Assembly: GCA_040752215.1 (NCBI GenBank)
Contig: JBFMEX010000036.1
Span: 1 to 56,554 of the forward strand
Reading direction: 5' to 3'
DNA from: JBFMEX01 sp040752215
GTDB taxonomy: Bacteria; Pseudomonadota; Alphaproteobacteria; Rhizobiales; Hyphomicrobiaceae
Length of the DNA stretch: 56,554 bases
The notes under the pieces were generated by a model that did no database searches, was not told the origin of the DNA, and saw only the letters and a list, made by a program, of their open reading frames with translations. Of the stretch, positions 29,940 to 40,406 are shown in pieces. Position numbers and translations under genes: made by a program. The first letter of the stretch is position 1. Each line of letters opens with the position of its first letter.

Positions 29940-30038
29940 CTGCCTCCGACATGGCCCGGGCCCTTGCCGGGCCCGGCGGTCTTTGCCACATCGGCCCGGG
30001 TGACGGTTTGCCGGTTCACCAACGACGCGGAGGCAGGC

Positions 30039-32144
30039 ATGGCGGCGAGCAGCAGGACAAGAGACCCACGCGGCCGCAAGCCGTTGGCCGCGGCGCGGCC
30101 GGCGCGCGGCCCCGCAAGCAATCCCTTGCTGCAACCGTGGCAGGGCGCCTTCGCCATGCCGCCGTTCGCCGCCATCCGCCCCGCGCACTTCGCCCCCGCC
30201 TTCGAGAAGGCGCTGGCCGAGCACAATCGCGAGGTGCGCACCATCGCGTCAGCGACAACCAGGCCGACGTTCGCCAACACGATCGCGGCGCTCGAGCGGT
30301 CGGGCCGCACGCTGGAGCGCGTCGCCGAGGTCTTCTTCAATCTCGCCTCGGCCGATACCAGCGCAGAGCTGCAAGCGATCGAGCGCGACATCGCACCGGA
30401 GCTCGCCCGCCACCAGAGCGCGATCCTGCTCGACGCAAGACTGTTCGCGCGGATCGCAGATCTCCATGCCCGCCGCAAGAGCCTGAAGCTCACCCCCGAG
30501 GAGGCGCGTGTTCTCGAGCGCACGCACAAGACCTTCATGCACGCTGGCGCCGAGCTGGCACCTAAGGCGAGAAAGCGTGTCGCCGCGATCAACGAGCGCC
30601 TCGCCGCGCTGGTGACGCGCTTCAACCAGAACGTCCTCAAGGACGAGCAGGACTGGCAGCTCGTGCTCGAGCGCGAAGAGGACCTCGCCGGCCTGCCGCC
30701 GACCCTCGTCGCCGCGCTCACCCGTGCCGGCGCCGATCGCGGGCTGGCGCGTCCGGTCGTTACGCTGGCGCGCTCCAGCGTCGAAGGCTTCCTGCAATTC
30801 TGCGCCCGCCGTGAGCTGCGCCGTGCCGCCTTCGAGGCCTGGATCCGCCGCGGCGAGAACGGCGGCGCGACCGACAACCGCGCGCTCGTCGAGGAGATCG
30901 TTACCCTGCGCGCCGAGCTCGCGCACCTGATCGGCTTCGAGAGCTTCGCCGCCTATGCGCTGGACGACACCATGGCGAAGACACCCAAGGCGGTCAAAGG
31001 CCTGCTCGACCAGGTCTGGCCGGTGGCACTCGCCCGCGTCGGCGAGGAGCGCGTTGCGCTCGCAGCGATCGCCCGCCGCGAGGGCATGAACGAGCCGATC
31101 GAGCCGTGGGACTGGCGCTACTACGCCGAGAAGGAGCGCAAGTCCCGCTTCGACATCGACGAGGCGGAGATCCGCGCCTACCTGCCGCTCGAGAGCATGA
31201 TCGCCGCTGCCTTCGACACCGCCTCCCGCCTGTTCGGCCTCTCGTTCGCGGAGCGCACCGACCTGCCGCGCTACCACCCGGACGTGCGCGTTTGGGAGGT
31301 CGCGGGCGCCCGGGGCCGCCACGTCGGCATCTTCATGGGCGACTATTTCGCCCGCCCCTCCAAGCGATCCGGCGCCTGGATGTCGAGCTACCGCACGCAA
31401 CACAAGCTCGCTGGCGAGGTGCGCCCGATCGTCGTCAATGTGCTGAATTTCGCCCGCGGTGCCGAGGGCGAGCCGACGCTGCTGTCGATGGACGACGCGC
31501 GCACGCTGTTCCACGAGTTCGGTCACGGCCTGCACGGCCTCCTGTCGGACGTGACCTATCCGTCGATCTCCGGCACCAGCGTGTCACGCGATTTCGTCGA
31601 GCTGCCCTCGCAGCTCTACGAGCACTGGCTGACCAGCGAGCCGGTGCTGAAGCGCTTCGCGCGTCACTACCGTACCGGTGAGCCCATTCCCGACGCGCTC
31701 GTCGCCAAGCTCAAGGCGGCGCGAAATTTCAACCAGGGCTTCGCCACCGTCGAGTACACCGCCTGCGCGCTTCTCGACATCGCGCTGCACACGCTCGCCG
31801 ATCCTTCCGGCCTCGACGTGTCGCGGTTCGAGCAGGAGACGCTCGCAGCGATCGGTATGCCGCGCGAGGTCGTCATGCGCCACCGCCTTCCGCACTTCAT
31901 GCACATCATGGGCGGCTACGCCGCCGGCTACTACAGCTACCTGTGGTCGGAGGTGATGGACGCCGACGCGTTCGCCGCCTTCGAGGAGGCGGGCGACGTG
32001 TTCGACAAGGCGACCGCGAGGAAGCTCGCCAAGCACATCTACTCGGCCGGCAACCGGCGCGATCCGGCAAAGGCCTACGTCGCATTCCGCGGTCGCCCGC
32101 CAAAAATCGAGCCGCTGCTCAAGAAGCGCGGCTTCGCGGCGTGA
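30039..32144 (+). CDS. M3 family metallopeptidase, oligopeptidase A/Dcp-like
   Basis: A 701-residue zinc oligopeptidase that breaks down short peptides in the cytoplasm. ATG at 30039 has GGAGG at 30029-30033; an upstream frame start would pass through the terminator at 29902. The catalytic HEFGH motif is near residue 492 (LFHEFGHGLHGLLSD), with the third ligand Glu in the family context FVELPSQLYEHW. The C-terminal segments MGGYAAGYYSYLWSEVMDADAFAAFEE are typical. Long N-terminal helical domain fits the thimet oligopeptidase fold. Confidence 0.95.
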   Translation: MAASSRTRDPRGRKPLAAARPARGPASNPLLQPWQGAFAMPPFAAIRPAHFAPAFEKALAEHNREVRTIASATTRPTFANTIAALERSGRTLERVAEVFFNLASADTSAELQAIERDIAPELARHQSAILLDARLFARIADLHARRKSLKLTPEEARVLERTHKTFMHAGAELAPKARKRVAAINERLAALVTRFNQNVLKDEQDWQLVLEREEDLAGLPPTLVAALTRAGADRGLARPVVTLARSSVEGFLQFCARRELRRAAFEAWIRRGENGGATDNRALVEEIVTLRAELAHLIGFESFAAYALDDTMAKTPKAVKGLLDQVWPVALARVGEERVALAAIARREGMNEPIEPWDWRYYAEKERKSRFDIDEAEIRAYLPLESMIAAAFDTASRLFGLSFAERTDLPRYHPDVRVWEVAGARGRHVGIFMGDYFARPSKRSGAWMSSYRTQHKLAGEVRPIVVNVLNFARGAEGEPTLLSMDDARTLFHEFGHGLHGLLSDVTYPSISGTSVSRDFVELPSQLYEHWLTSEPVLKRFARHYRTGEPIPDALVAKLKAARNFNQGFATVEYTACALLDIALHTLADPSGLDVSRFEQETLAAIGMPREVVMRHRLPHFMHIMGGYAAGYYSYLWSEVMDADAFAAFEEAGDVFDKATARKLAKHIYSAGNRRDPAKAYVAFRGRPPKIEPLLKKRGFAA

Positions 32145-32154
32145 TCCGTGCGGC

Positions 32155-32190
32155 TCCGCCTCCCCCCTTGAGGGGAAGGGTTGGGGGTGG
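32155..32190. repeat. Partial palindromic repeat of the mnmG/rsmG family
   Basis: CTCCGCCTCCCCCCTTGAGG and GGAAGGGTTGGGGGTGGGGG look like one arm and the tail of the elements in mnmG and rsmG. It lies between the M3 peptidase and ccmG. Confidence 0.45.
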
Positions 32191-32306
32191 GGGTACCGAT
32201 AGACGTGGTGGTAGGAATCCCGACGTCACTGGGGTCAGACCGCGCGGGGTTGATCGCGTGCGTCACACTCGCCAATGCCGCAACCGATGCTGCCCGGTGC
32301 GGGACG

Positions 32307-32924
32307 CTACTTGCTTGCGCTCTGGCCCTTCCGCGCCGCCTCGATTGCCGGGATCACCTTCGCGGCGAGCGAGGTTTCGCTGATCGGCCCGACGTGCTTG
32401 TAGACGATCTCGCCCTTGCCGTTGACGACGAACGATTCCGGCATGCCGTAGACGCCCCACTCGATCGCATTTCGCCCGTTGCCATCGACGCCGACGGCGG
32501 TGAACGGATTGCCGTAGCGGCCGAGGAAGCGGCGTGCGTTCGACGGCTGGTCCTTGTAGTTGACGCCGTAGATCGCGACCCCGGTCTTCTGCCTCAGCTC
32601 CTCGAGCAATGGATGCTCCGCGACGCACGGCCCGCACCACGAGGCCCAGAAATTCACCACCGTCACCTGGCCGCCGGCGAGGTCCCTGCTGGTGAAGCCC
32701 GCCACCGGCCTGCCGTCCGCCAGCAGGCCCTCGAGCGCCGGAAAGGTGGTATCGGGCGCCGGCTTGCCGATCAGCGCCGATGGCAGCTTCGAGGGGTCGC
32801 CCGAGGTCAGCGCCAGCGCGAACAGGCCCGCGAGCCCGGCAAAGATCGCGAGCGGCAGCACCAGCCAGCCGAGGCCGCGGGCTTTCGGCCCGGTTGAGGT
32901 ACCGGGACTGGCCGGTGTCGTCAT
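32307..32924 (-). CDS. ccmG: Cytochrome c maturation thiol:disulfide oxidoreductase CcmG (DsbE)
   Basis: A 205-residue membrane-anchored periplasmic thioredoxin that keeps apocytochrome c cysteines reduced for haem attachment. One N-terminal transmembrane helix (residues 17-40), then the thioredoxin fold with WCGPC (Cys97, Cys100) and the family's GVNYKDQPSNARRFL and GVYGMPESFVVNGKG. The ATG at 32924 overlaps the ccmD stop by four bases, which settles the start. The ccm genes run ccmC-ccmD-ccmG on this strand. Confidence 0.95.
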   Translation of the reverse strand: MTTPASPGTSTGPKARGLGWLVLPLAIFAGLAGLFALALTSGDPSKLPSALIGKPAPDTTFPALEGLLADGRPVAGFTSRDLAGGQVTVVNFWASWCGPCVAEHPLLEELRQKTGVAIYGVNYKDQPSNARRFLGRYGNPFTAVGVDGNGRNAIEWGVYGMPESFVVNGKGEIVYKHVGPISETSLAAKVIPAIEAARKGQSASK

Positions 32925-33115
32925 GAGCTGGCCCCGCTGACCGTCTCGCGCCGGCCGGGCGCCGAGCGCCGGCGCACCCCGCGCGCCTCGAGCTCCTCGA
33001 GCAGCCGGCGCTGATGACGGCCATCGAGGATCAGCCAAAGGGTCAGGCCTGCGAGCACGATCACGACCGCCGCATAGGAGGCGACGATGAAGGCTGCATG
33101 AGGTCCGAGGTCCAT
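32921..33115 (-). CDS. ccmD: Haem exporter protein CcmD
   Basis: A 64-residue single-span inner membrane protein: a hydrophobic helix (HAAFIVASYAAVVIVLAGLTLWLI) at residues 6-29, then a basic cytoplasmic tail with DGRHQRRLLEELEARG. It links CcmC and CcmE. The ATG at 33115 lies eight bases after the ccmC stop, and the stop overlaps ccmG. Recognised by position, length and topology. Confidence 0.9.
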   Translation of the reverse strand: MDLGPHAAFIVASYAAVVIVLAGLTLWLILDGRHQRRLLEELEARGVRRRSAPGRRETVSGASS

Positions 33116-33123
33116 GTGCCGAT

Positions 33124-33891
33124 CTACTCCGCTGCCGCGCCCTGCGCCGCCGCCTGCGCGCGCTCCACCTCGGCCATCCGCAGCGCCTTCACCCGCCGGC
33201 GCAGGATCTCGTTCTGCATCGCCTTCATATGCAAGGCGAAGAACAGCAGCGAGAAGCCGAGTGCCGAGATCAGCAGCGGCGTGCGCATGCTCGGGTGCAC
33301 GCTGGAGGTAAAGCCGGTCGACGGCTGATGCAACGTGTTCCACCAGTCGACCGAGAACTTGATCACCGGCAGGATCGCCACGCCGACGAGCGCCAGCACC
33401 GCGGTCAGCTTGCCGGCCAGCGCCTCGTCGTCGAGCGAGGAGCGGAGCGAGATGAGGCCGATGTAGAGGAAGAACAGCAAGAGCACCGAGGTCAGCCGCG
33501 CGTCCCACACCCAGTACGCACCCCACATCGGCTTGCCCCACAGCGAGCCGGTAACGAGCGCCAGCAGGGTGAACGCGGCGCCGATCGGCGCGGCCGCCTT
33601 GGCCGAGACGTCGGCCAGCGGATGGCGGAACACGAGGAGGCCGAAGCTCGACACCGCGATCAGCCCATAGCCCATCATCGCGAGCCACGCCGCCGGAACG
33701 TGGATGTACATGATCTTGACCGTCTCGCCCTGCTGGTAGTCGGGCGGTGCGACGGCGAAGACGAGATAGAGCGCGACGCCGATCGCCAGCGCCGCCGCGG
33801 CGGCGAGCCACGGCAGCAGGGCGCCGGACAGCGCCATGAAGCGGGTTGGGTTGGCGAGCGACTGGGTCAGGCTCTGGGTCGGTGTGCTCAT
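33124..33891 (-). CDS. ccmC: Haem exporter protein CcmC
   Basis: A 255-residue six-span membrane protein that passes haem to CcmE. The tryptophan-rich WGAYWVWDARLTS motif is at about residues 123-135. The axial-ligand histidines are expected near IHVPAAW (residue 64) and WWNTLHQP (near 187). The C-terminus ends in a charged tail. The gene is first of the ccmCDG run; ccmAB lie 4 kb away on the other strand. Confidence 0.95.
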   Translation of the reverse strand: MSTPTQSLTQSLANPTRFMALSGALLPWLAAAAALAIGVALYLVFAVAPPDYQQGETVKIMYIHVPAAWLAMMGYGLIAVSSFGLLVFRHPLADVSAKAAAPIGAAFTLLALVTGSLWGKPMWGAYWVWDARLTSVLLLFFLYIGLISLRSSLDDEALAGKLTAVLALVGVAILPVIKFSVDWWNTLHQPSTGFTSSVHPSMRTPLLISALGFSLLFFALHMKAMQNEILRRRVKALRMAEVERAQAAAQGAAAE

Positions 33892-33980
33892 GCGCCTGAT
33901 TTATAGCCTCGAGCTGGTGGGTGCAATGCAACCTTGCGTCGCCGAGGCCCGCTCGATGTCCGACCTGCCGAGGGCGGCTG

Positions 33981-34808
33981 TCAATACCCGAGCCAGGCCG
34001 CCCCGACGATCGGCCCGGAGGTGCCCTGTTGCACCAGCACGGCGCAGGTTTGCGCACCGGGCTGCATGATCGCGCGCTGGGCGATCTGCAGAGTCAGCGG
34101 CTTGCCGCTCCACATCCCGACCGGCGCCAACTCGCGCACGATGTTGGCGTAGGTGACCGTGCGCCCGCCGTTCTCGCCGCGCTTGATCTCGACGGTTCCG
34201 GACCGTTGCACCACGGCGAGCCAGACCGTCGCCTCCTTGAGTTCGACGCCCGCCGGCGGCATGCCGACGCCGACCACCAGCATGTTGCCGCTGCGCAGGA
34301 ACTGCACCGGCAGCCGCGTCTTGGCAAAGGCTTCCGCCTGCTCGTCGAGCGCCTTCTCCAGCGCCTTCTGATCCGACCCGATTACGTGCATGGTACCGTT
34401 GACCACCGCTTGCGGCGTGTAGACGGCGCCGTCGCCGCGCCCCCTGGCATAGTTGCGCTGGCGCTCGGTGTTCTTGGCCGAGGCGAACGTGTCCTTCCAG
34501 CCGAGGTAGTCCCAGTAGTCGACCGGCAACGACAGCGCGACGATATCGGTCCGCTCCGCGTAGGTCTGCAGCAGCGCGTCTGCGGGGGGGCACGCCGAGC
34601 AGCCCTGGCTGGTGAACAGTTCGATCACCGCTGAAACCGCCTGCGGACGTGGGCCGACGGCCCGCTCGTCGTTCTCGGCCGCCGCACCAGCCTGGCCGGC
34701 GATGAGGCCGACGGCCAACGCGGCCAAGCCGACCAGCACGACGCGCGCCGCGCGAGATGACGGTCGGGTGCCCGTCGGATGGGGGCTGATCTCGGTCCGG
34801 ATGTCCAT
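33981..34808 (-). CDS. DUF1223 secreted thioredoxin-like protein
   Basis: A 275-residue protein, start ATG at 34808 (an upstream in-frame start at 34904 adds an Arg-rich stretch). A signal-anchor helix at residues 21-44 is followed by ELFTSQGCSACPPAD with the CxxC at Cys70/Cys73 and later NGTMHVIG. The family is periplasmic, thioredoxin-like and often near ccm genes, so a role in thiol chemistry during cytochrome c assembly is plausible but unproven. It lies between acnA and ccmC, all on the minus strand. Confidence 0.9.
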   Translation of the reverse strand: MDIRTEISPHPTGTRPSSRAARVVLVGLAALAVGLIAGQAGAAAENDERAVGPRPQAVSAVIELFTSQGCSACPPADALLQTYAERTDIVALSLPVDYWDYLGWKDTFASAKNTERQRNYARGRGDGAVYTPQAVVNGTMHVIGSDQKALEKALDEQAEAFAKTRLPVQFLRSGNMLVVGVGMPPAGVELKEATVWLAVVQRSGTVEIKRGENGGRTVTYANIVRELAPVGMWSGKPLTLQIAQRAIMQPGAQTCAVLVQQGTSGPIVGAAWLGY

Positions 34809-34949
34809 GGCCGCAGTATTCCGGAGCCGAGGCCTCGCGCGCGAGTCACGTTTGGTTGAGTCGGCACCCTCGGCTTGCGCCAAATCGGCACCGCGCCGCC
34901 GCATACGGCCCGGCGACCCCCGTTCACCATGATCGAGGTCGCGCCGCCC

Positions 34950-37667
<2,718 letters not shown>

Positions 37668-37969
37668 GGGATCCTCCAGAAGGGTCGCGGTCGATCGATG
37701 CGTGCAACTCCGCGCGACGACCGCCCCGGGCGGGCTGCCGGCGGTGCGTCGGTCGCTCTACGCTGCGCCGCCGGAGTGCCGGCGGGGGGCTCGGGGGTCG
37801 CGGCGCAAGCCTGTGCCGCGACGGCCCGGTGCATCCTGCTTTTTGCGCTAGCATCAATAGGAGCGGCCCCTTTATATAGCCGCTTCTGCCGGCCGGCCAC
37901 CTCGACTTCCGGCGGTCCGAAGGGCTTCGGCCCGCCCCGTCCGCACCCCGACCCGACGGTCCCCGACCC
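37668..37969. promoter_or_regulatory. Divergent acnA/ccmA promoter region
   Basis: About 300 bases, GC-rich except for an AT patch around 37846-37882 (GCTTTTTGCGCTAGCATC ... TTTATATAGC) that is the best place for both promoters. No riboswitch or terminator was seen. The GGAGGATC ribosome-binding site for acnA is at 37671-37678 on the minus strand. Confidence 0.5.
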
Positions 37970-38602
37970 GTGCAGCTGATCGCCGACAATCTCACCCTGA
38001 TGCGCGGCGCCCGCACGGTGATCGACCGGCTCTCGTTTCGCGCTGCCGCCGGCGATACCCTGCTGCTGACCGGCCCAAACGGCGCCGGCAAGACGACGCT
38101 GATACGCGCTCTGGCTGGGCTGCTCCGGCCATCCGCCGGCTCGATCCGCCTCGACGGCGGTGCGGCCGCCATCGAGGTTGCCGAGCAGGCGCACTACGTT
38201 GGACATCTGAACGGCATCAAGCCGAGCCTGACGGTGGCCGAGAACCTCGCCTTTTGGCGCGCGTATTTGGACGGCAGCGGCAACCCGCACGACGTTGCGG
38301 ATGCACTCGATCGCTTCGGCCTCGCCTCGCTCGCCGAGATCCCCGCGGGCTATCTCTCCGCCGGCCAGAAGCGCCGCCTCGGGCTCGCCCGCCTGCTGGT
38401 CGCCCGCCGCCCGGTCTGGCTCTTGGACGAGCCGACCGTCTCGCTCGACGCGGCGTCCACCCGGCTGCTGGCCGAGGTGGTCGACTCCCACGTCGCCGCC
38501 GGCGGTCTGGTGGTCGCCGCGACGCACCTGCCGCTCGGTCTTGCGCGTACGACGGAGCTGCGGCTCGGTGCCCTCTCACCACAAGCCGGTGGAGAGCGAT
38601 GA
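37970..38602 (+). CDS. ccmA: Haem exporter ATP-binding protein CcmA
   Basis: A 210-residue ABC ATPase that with CcmB releases holo-CcmE during cytochrome c maturation. GTG at 37970 is the likely start; no good Shine-Dalgarno is seen. Walker A GPNGAGKTT at 35-43, signature YLSAGQKRR near residue 128, Walker B LLDEPTVSLD. It overlaps ccmB by four bases. Confidence 0.94.
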   Translation: MQLIADNLTLMRGARTVIDRLSFRAAAGDTLLLTGPNGAGKTTLIRALAGLLRPSAGSIRLDGGAAAIEVAEQAHYVGHLNGIKPSLTVAENLAFWRAYLDGSGNPHDVADALDRFGLASLAEIPAGYLSAGQKRRLGLARLLVARRPVWLLDEPTVSLDAASTRLLAEVVDSHVAAGGLVVAATHLPLGLARTTELRLGALSPQAGGER

Positions 38603-39267
38603 GCGGCTTCTGGACACTTCTGCGACGCGACCTCGTGCTCGCCTTCCGCGAGGGTGGCGCGGTCGGCACGGCGCTCGGCTTTTATCTCATCGTCGTCGCC
38701 ATGCTGCCGCTCGGCCTCGGCCCCGACCTTAAGCTGCTCTCGCGCATCGCGCCGGGCGTGCTGTGGATTGCGCTGCTGCTCGCCGCGCTGCTGTCGCTGC
38801 CGCGGCTGTTCGAGGCCGACCTCGAGGATGGCTCGCTCGACGTGCTGGCGATGGGCCGCATGCCGCTTGAGCTGGTCGCCGCGGCCAAGGCGCTCGCCCA
38901 CTGGATCTCGACCGGCATTCCGCTCGCCCTGCTGGCGCCGGTTCTCGGCATCCTCTTGAACCTGGAGCTCGGCGCCTATCCGGTGCTGGTCGCGACCATG
39001 CTGGCCGGCACACCGGCGATCAGCTTCCTGGGCTCGGTCGGCGCCGCGCTGACATTGAGGACGCGCCGCGGTGGCCTGCTGCTGGCGCTGCTCGTGCTGC
39101 CGCTCTACGTGCCGACCCTGATCTTCGGTATCTCGGCGATCTCCGCCGCGACGCTGGGCCCCGGCGGCTTCGCCGCATCGTTCCTCATCCTGTCCGCGAT
39201 CTCGCTCGCCGCGCTCGTGGTGGGACCGCTTGCCGCCGCCGCCGCGCTCCGGATGCAGCTGCCGTGA
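38599..39267 (+). CDS. ccmB: Haem exporter permease CcmB
   Basis: A 222-residue six-span membrane protein, start ATG at 38599 overlapping the ccmA stop. It begins with FWTLLRRDLVLAFREGG, the family's start. LLSLPRLFEADLEDGSLD near residue 70 is conserved, as is LPLYVPTLIFG near 172. Works with CcmA. The rest of the system, ccmCDG, is in the opposite orientation beyond acnA. Confidence 0.94.
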   Translation: MSGFWTLLRRDLVLAFREGGAVGTALGFYLIVVAMLPLGLGPDLKLLSRIAPGVLWIALLLAALLSLPRLFEADLEDGSLDVLAMGRMPLELVAAAKALAHWISTGIPLALLAPVLGILLNLELGAYPVLVATMLAGTPAISFLGSVGAALTLRTRRGGLLLALLVLPLYVPTLIFGISAISAATLGPGGFAASFLILSAISLAALVVGPLAAAAALRMQLP

Positions 39268-39273
39268 GCGCGC

Positions 39274-40389
39274 TCACCGCGTCAGGCTCGCCAGGGCATC
39301 GGGCGGAATGGCGAACTGCAGCAGCACAGTGCGTTGCAGGAAATGATTGAAATTGTCGTCCGACATGAGCGTCACGATCGTCTCGCCGCGCGCCGAGGTG
39401 TGCACGGCGAGCGCCTCCATGTTGTCGATCTCCTGGCTCATGTCTGCTTCAAGCAGCGGCTCGCCCTCGATCAGTGCGCCCGGGCGGATGTCCTGCGCCT
39501 TCACGTAGCGCAGCCGCATCTTGACGCCCTCGAGCCAGCGGAAGCGCCGCTCCAGGATCAGCAGCGAGCCGTCGGGGAGCGCGGCGGCATCGGTCGGATC
39601 GTATCCGCCGATATTCTTCATCGCGAAGCCTTCCCACGCGCCACGCACCTGCACCCAGCCCTGGTGATTTCCATTGCGGTCGAGATGATGCTCGGCGAGC
39701 GCGACGAGGGCGCCCTTGCGCGGACCGCCCCTCAGCATCGCGATCGCCTCGAAGCCCTTGAGGCTGCTCATGCGCTTGGCTGGCGTCGGCAATGCGAGAT
39801 AGCCGCGCGGCGGAGACAGTCCGCCGGGCCCGATGTCGAACGTGCCGATGCGATGGTTCTGCTCGAATGCGATCAGCACCTTGCCGCGGTCGAGATCGCC
39901 TTCGAGCAGCACCACCGCCTCAGCATCGCGGTCGCGCCCTCGAGTGAGGCTCCTCGCCGCCAGCGCCTTCAGCGGCCCGGTGCGGACGCTCTTGAGGACC
40001 TCCGGCCTGCGGCCGTCGTAGCCGAGGTCGGCCGTCATCCAGGTGCCGGCATCGGACACGGCGAGCAGCGAGGTCCCGTTGGCGCTCATCGCCAGTCCGG
40101 ACCAGCCGCCGAAGCTGGCGGCGTTGGATTGAAGCTCCAGCCCGCCGAGCCATTCGAGCTTGCCGTAGCGGGTGCGGCTGCCGCCGACGCGTTCGAAGCT
40201 GGCGATCTGTCGCGCGCTGACGGTGATGGTCTGGGTCGCGAGGCGCGAGGTGTCGGGCTTCGGGTCGGCGATGGCGATGCCGGCCGCCGCGCCTAGCGCG
40301 ACGCCGCCGGCGACAAGGGCGCGCTTCAGCCCGAAGCGTGGCCCGAGCCAGCAGCGGATCGCCGTCTTGAGCTGCACTCCCGCCATCAT
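39274..40389 (-). CDS. Esterase-like activity of phytase family protein, secreted
   Basis: About 371 residues from ATG at 40389 (a TTG at 40410 is possible). A hydrophobic segment near residues 20-40 (LVAGGVALGAAAGIAIA) suggests a signal anchor. The body is the beta-propeller-like phytase-like domain (PF13449 type): GLAMSANGTSLLAVSDAGTW, ERRFRWLEGVKMRLR and the end HTSARGETIVTLMSDDNFN. Exact activity is not known. It follows cobT by 17 bases on the same strand, so it may be in the cob transcript, but no functional link is apparent. Confidence 0.88.
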   Translation of the reverse strand: MMAGVQLKTAIRCWLGPRFGLKRALVAGGVALGAAAGIAIADPKPDTSRLATQTITVSARQIASFERVGGSRTRYGKLEWLGGLELQSNAASFGGWSGLAMSANGTSLLAVSDAGTWMTADLGYDGRRPEVLKSVRTGPLKALAARSLTRGRDRDAEAVVLLEGDLDRGKVLIAFEQNHRIGTFDIGPGGLSPPRGYLALPTPAKRMSSLKGFEAIAMLRGGPRKGALVALAEHHLDRNGNHQGWVQVRGAWEGFAMKNIGGYDPTDAAALPDGSLLILERRFRWLEGVKMRLRYVKAQDIRPGALIEGEPLLEADMSQEIDNMEALAVHTSARGETIVTLMSDDNFNHFLQRTVLLQFAIPPDALASLTR

Positions 40390-40406
40390 CCTCGCGCCAA
40401 TCACAA

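Larger units (their letters stand above)
29334..30038. other. 705-base gene-free region with several hairpins
   Basis: Short open frames have no homology or plausible start. The stretch contains hairpins at 29484-29498 (TTTGTAGAATACAAA), 29512-29585, 29657-29734 (GTGTCGGATC/GATCCGACAC) with the inner palindrome GACTGAAATCAGTC at 29697-29710, and the terminator-like stem at 29902-29939. A second GC-rich stem lies around 29958-29990. A/T content is locally higher than neighbours between 29420 and 29720. This region may encode a non-coding transcript. Confidence 0.5.

Noticed and set aside
29512..29940. tmRNA, RNase P RNA, 6S RNA or SRP RNA
   Set aside because: I found none of the conserved sequence signatures I know for these RNAs, so only an unspecified structured RNA is proposed.
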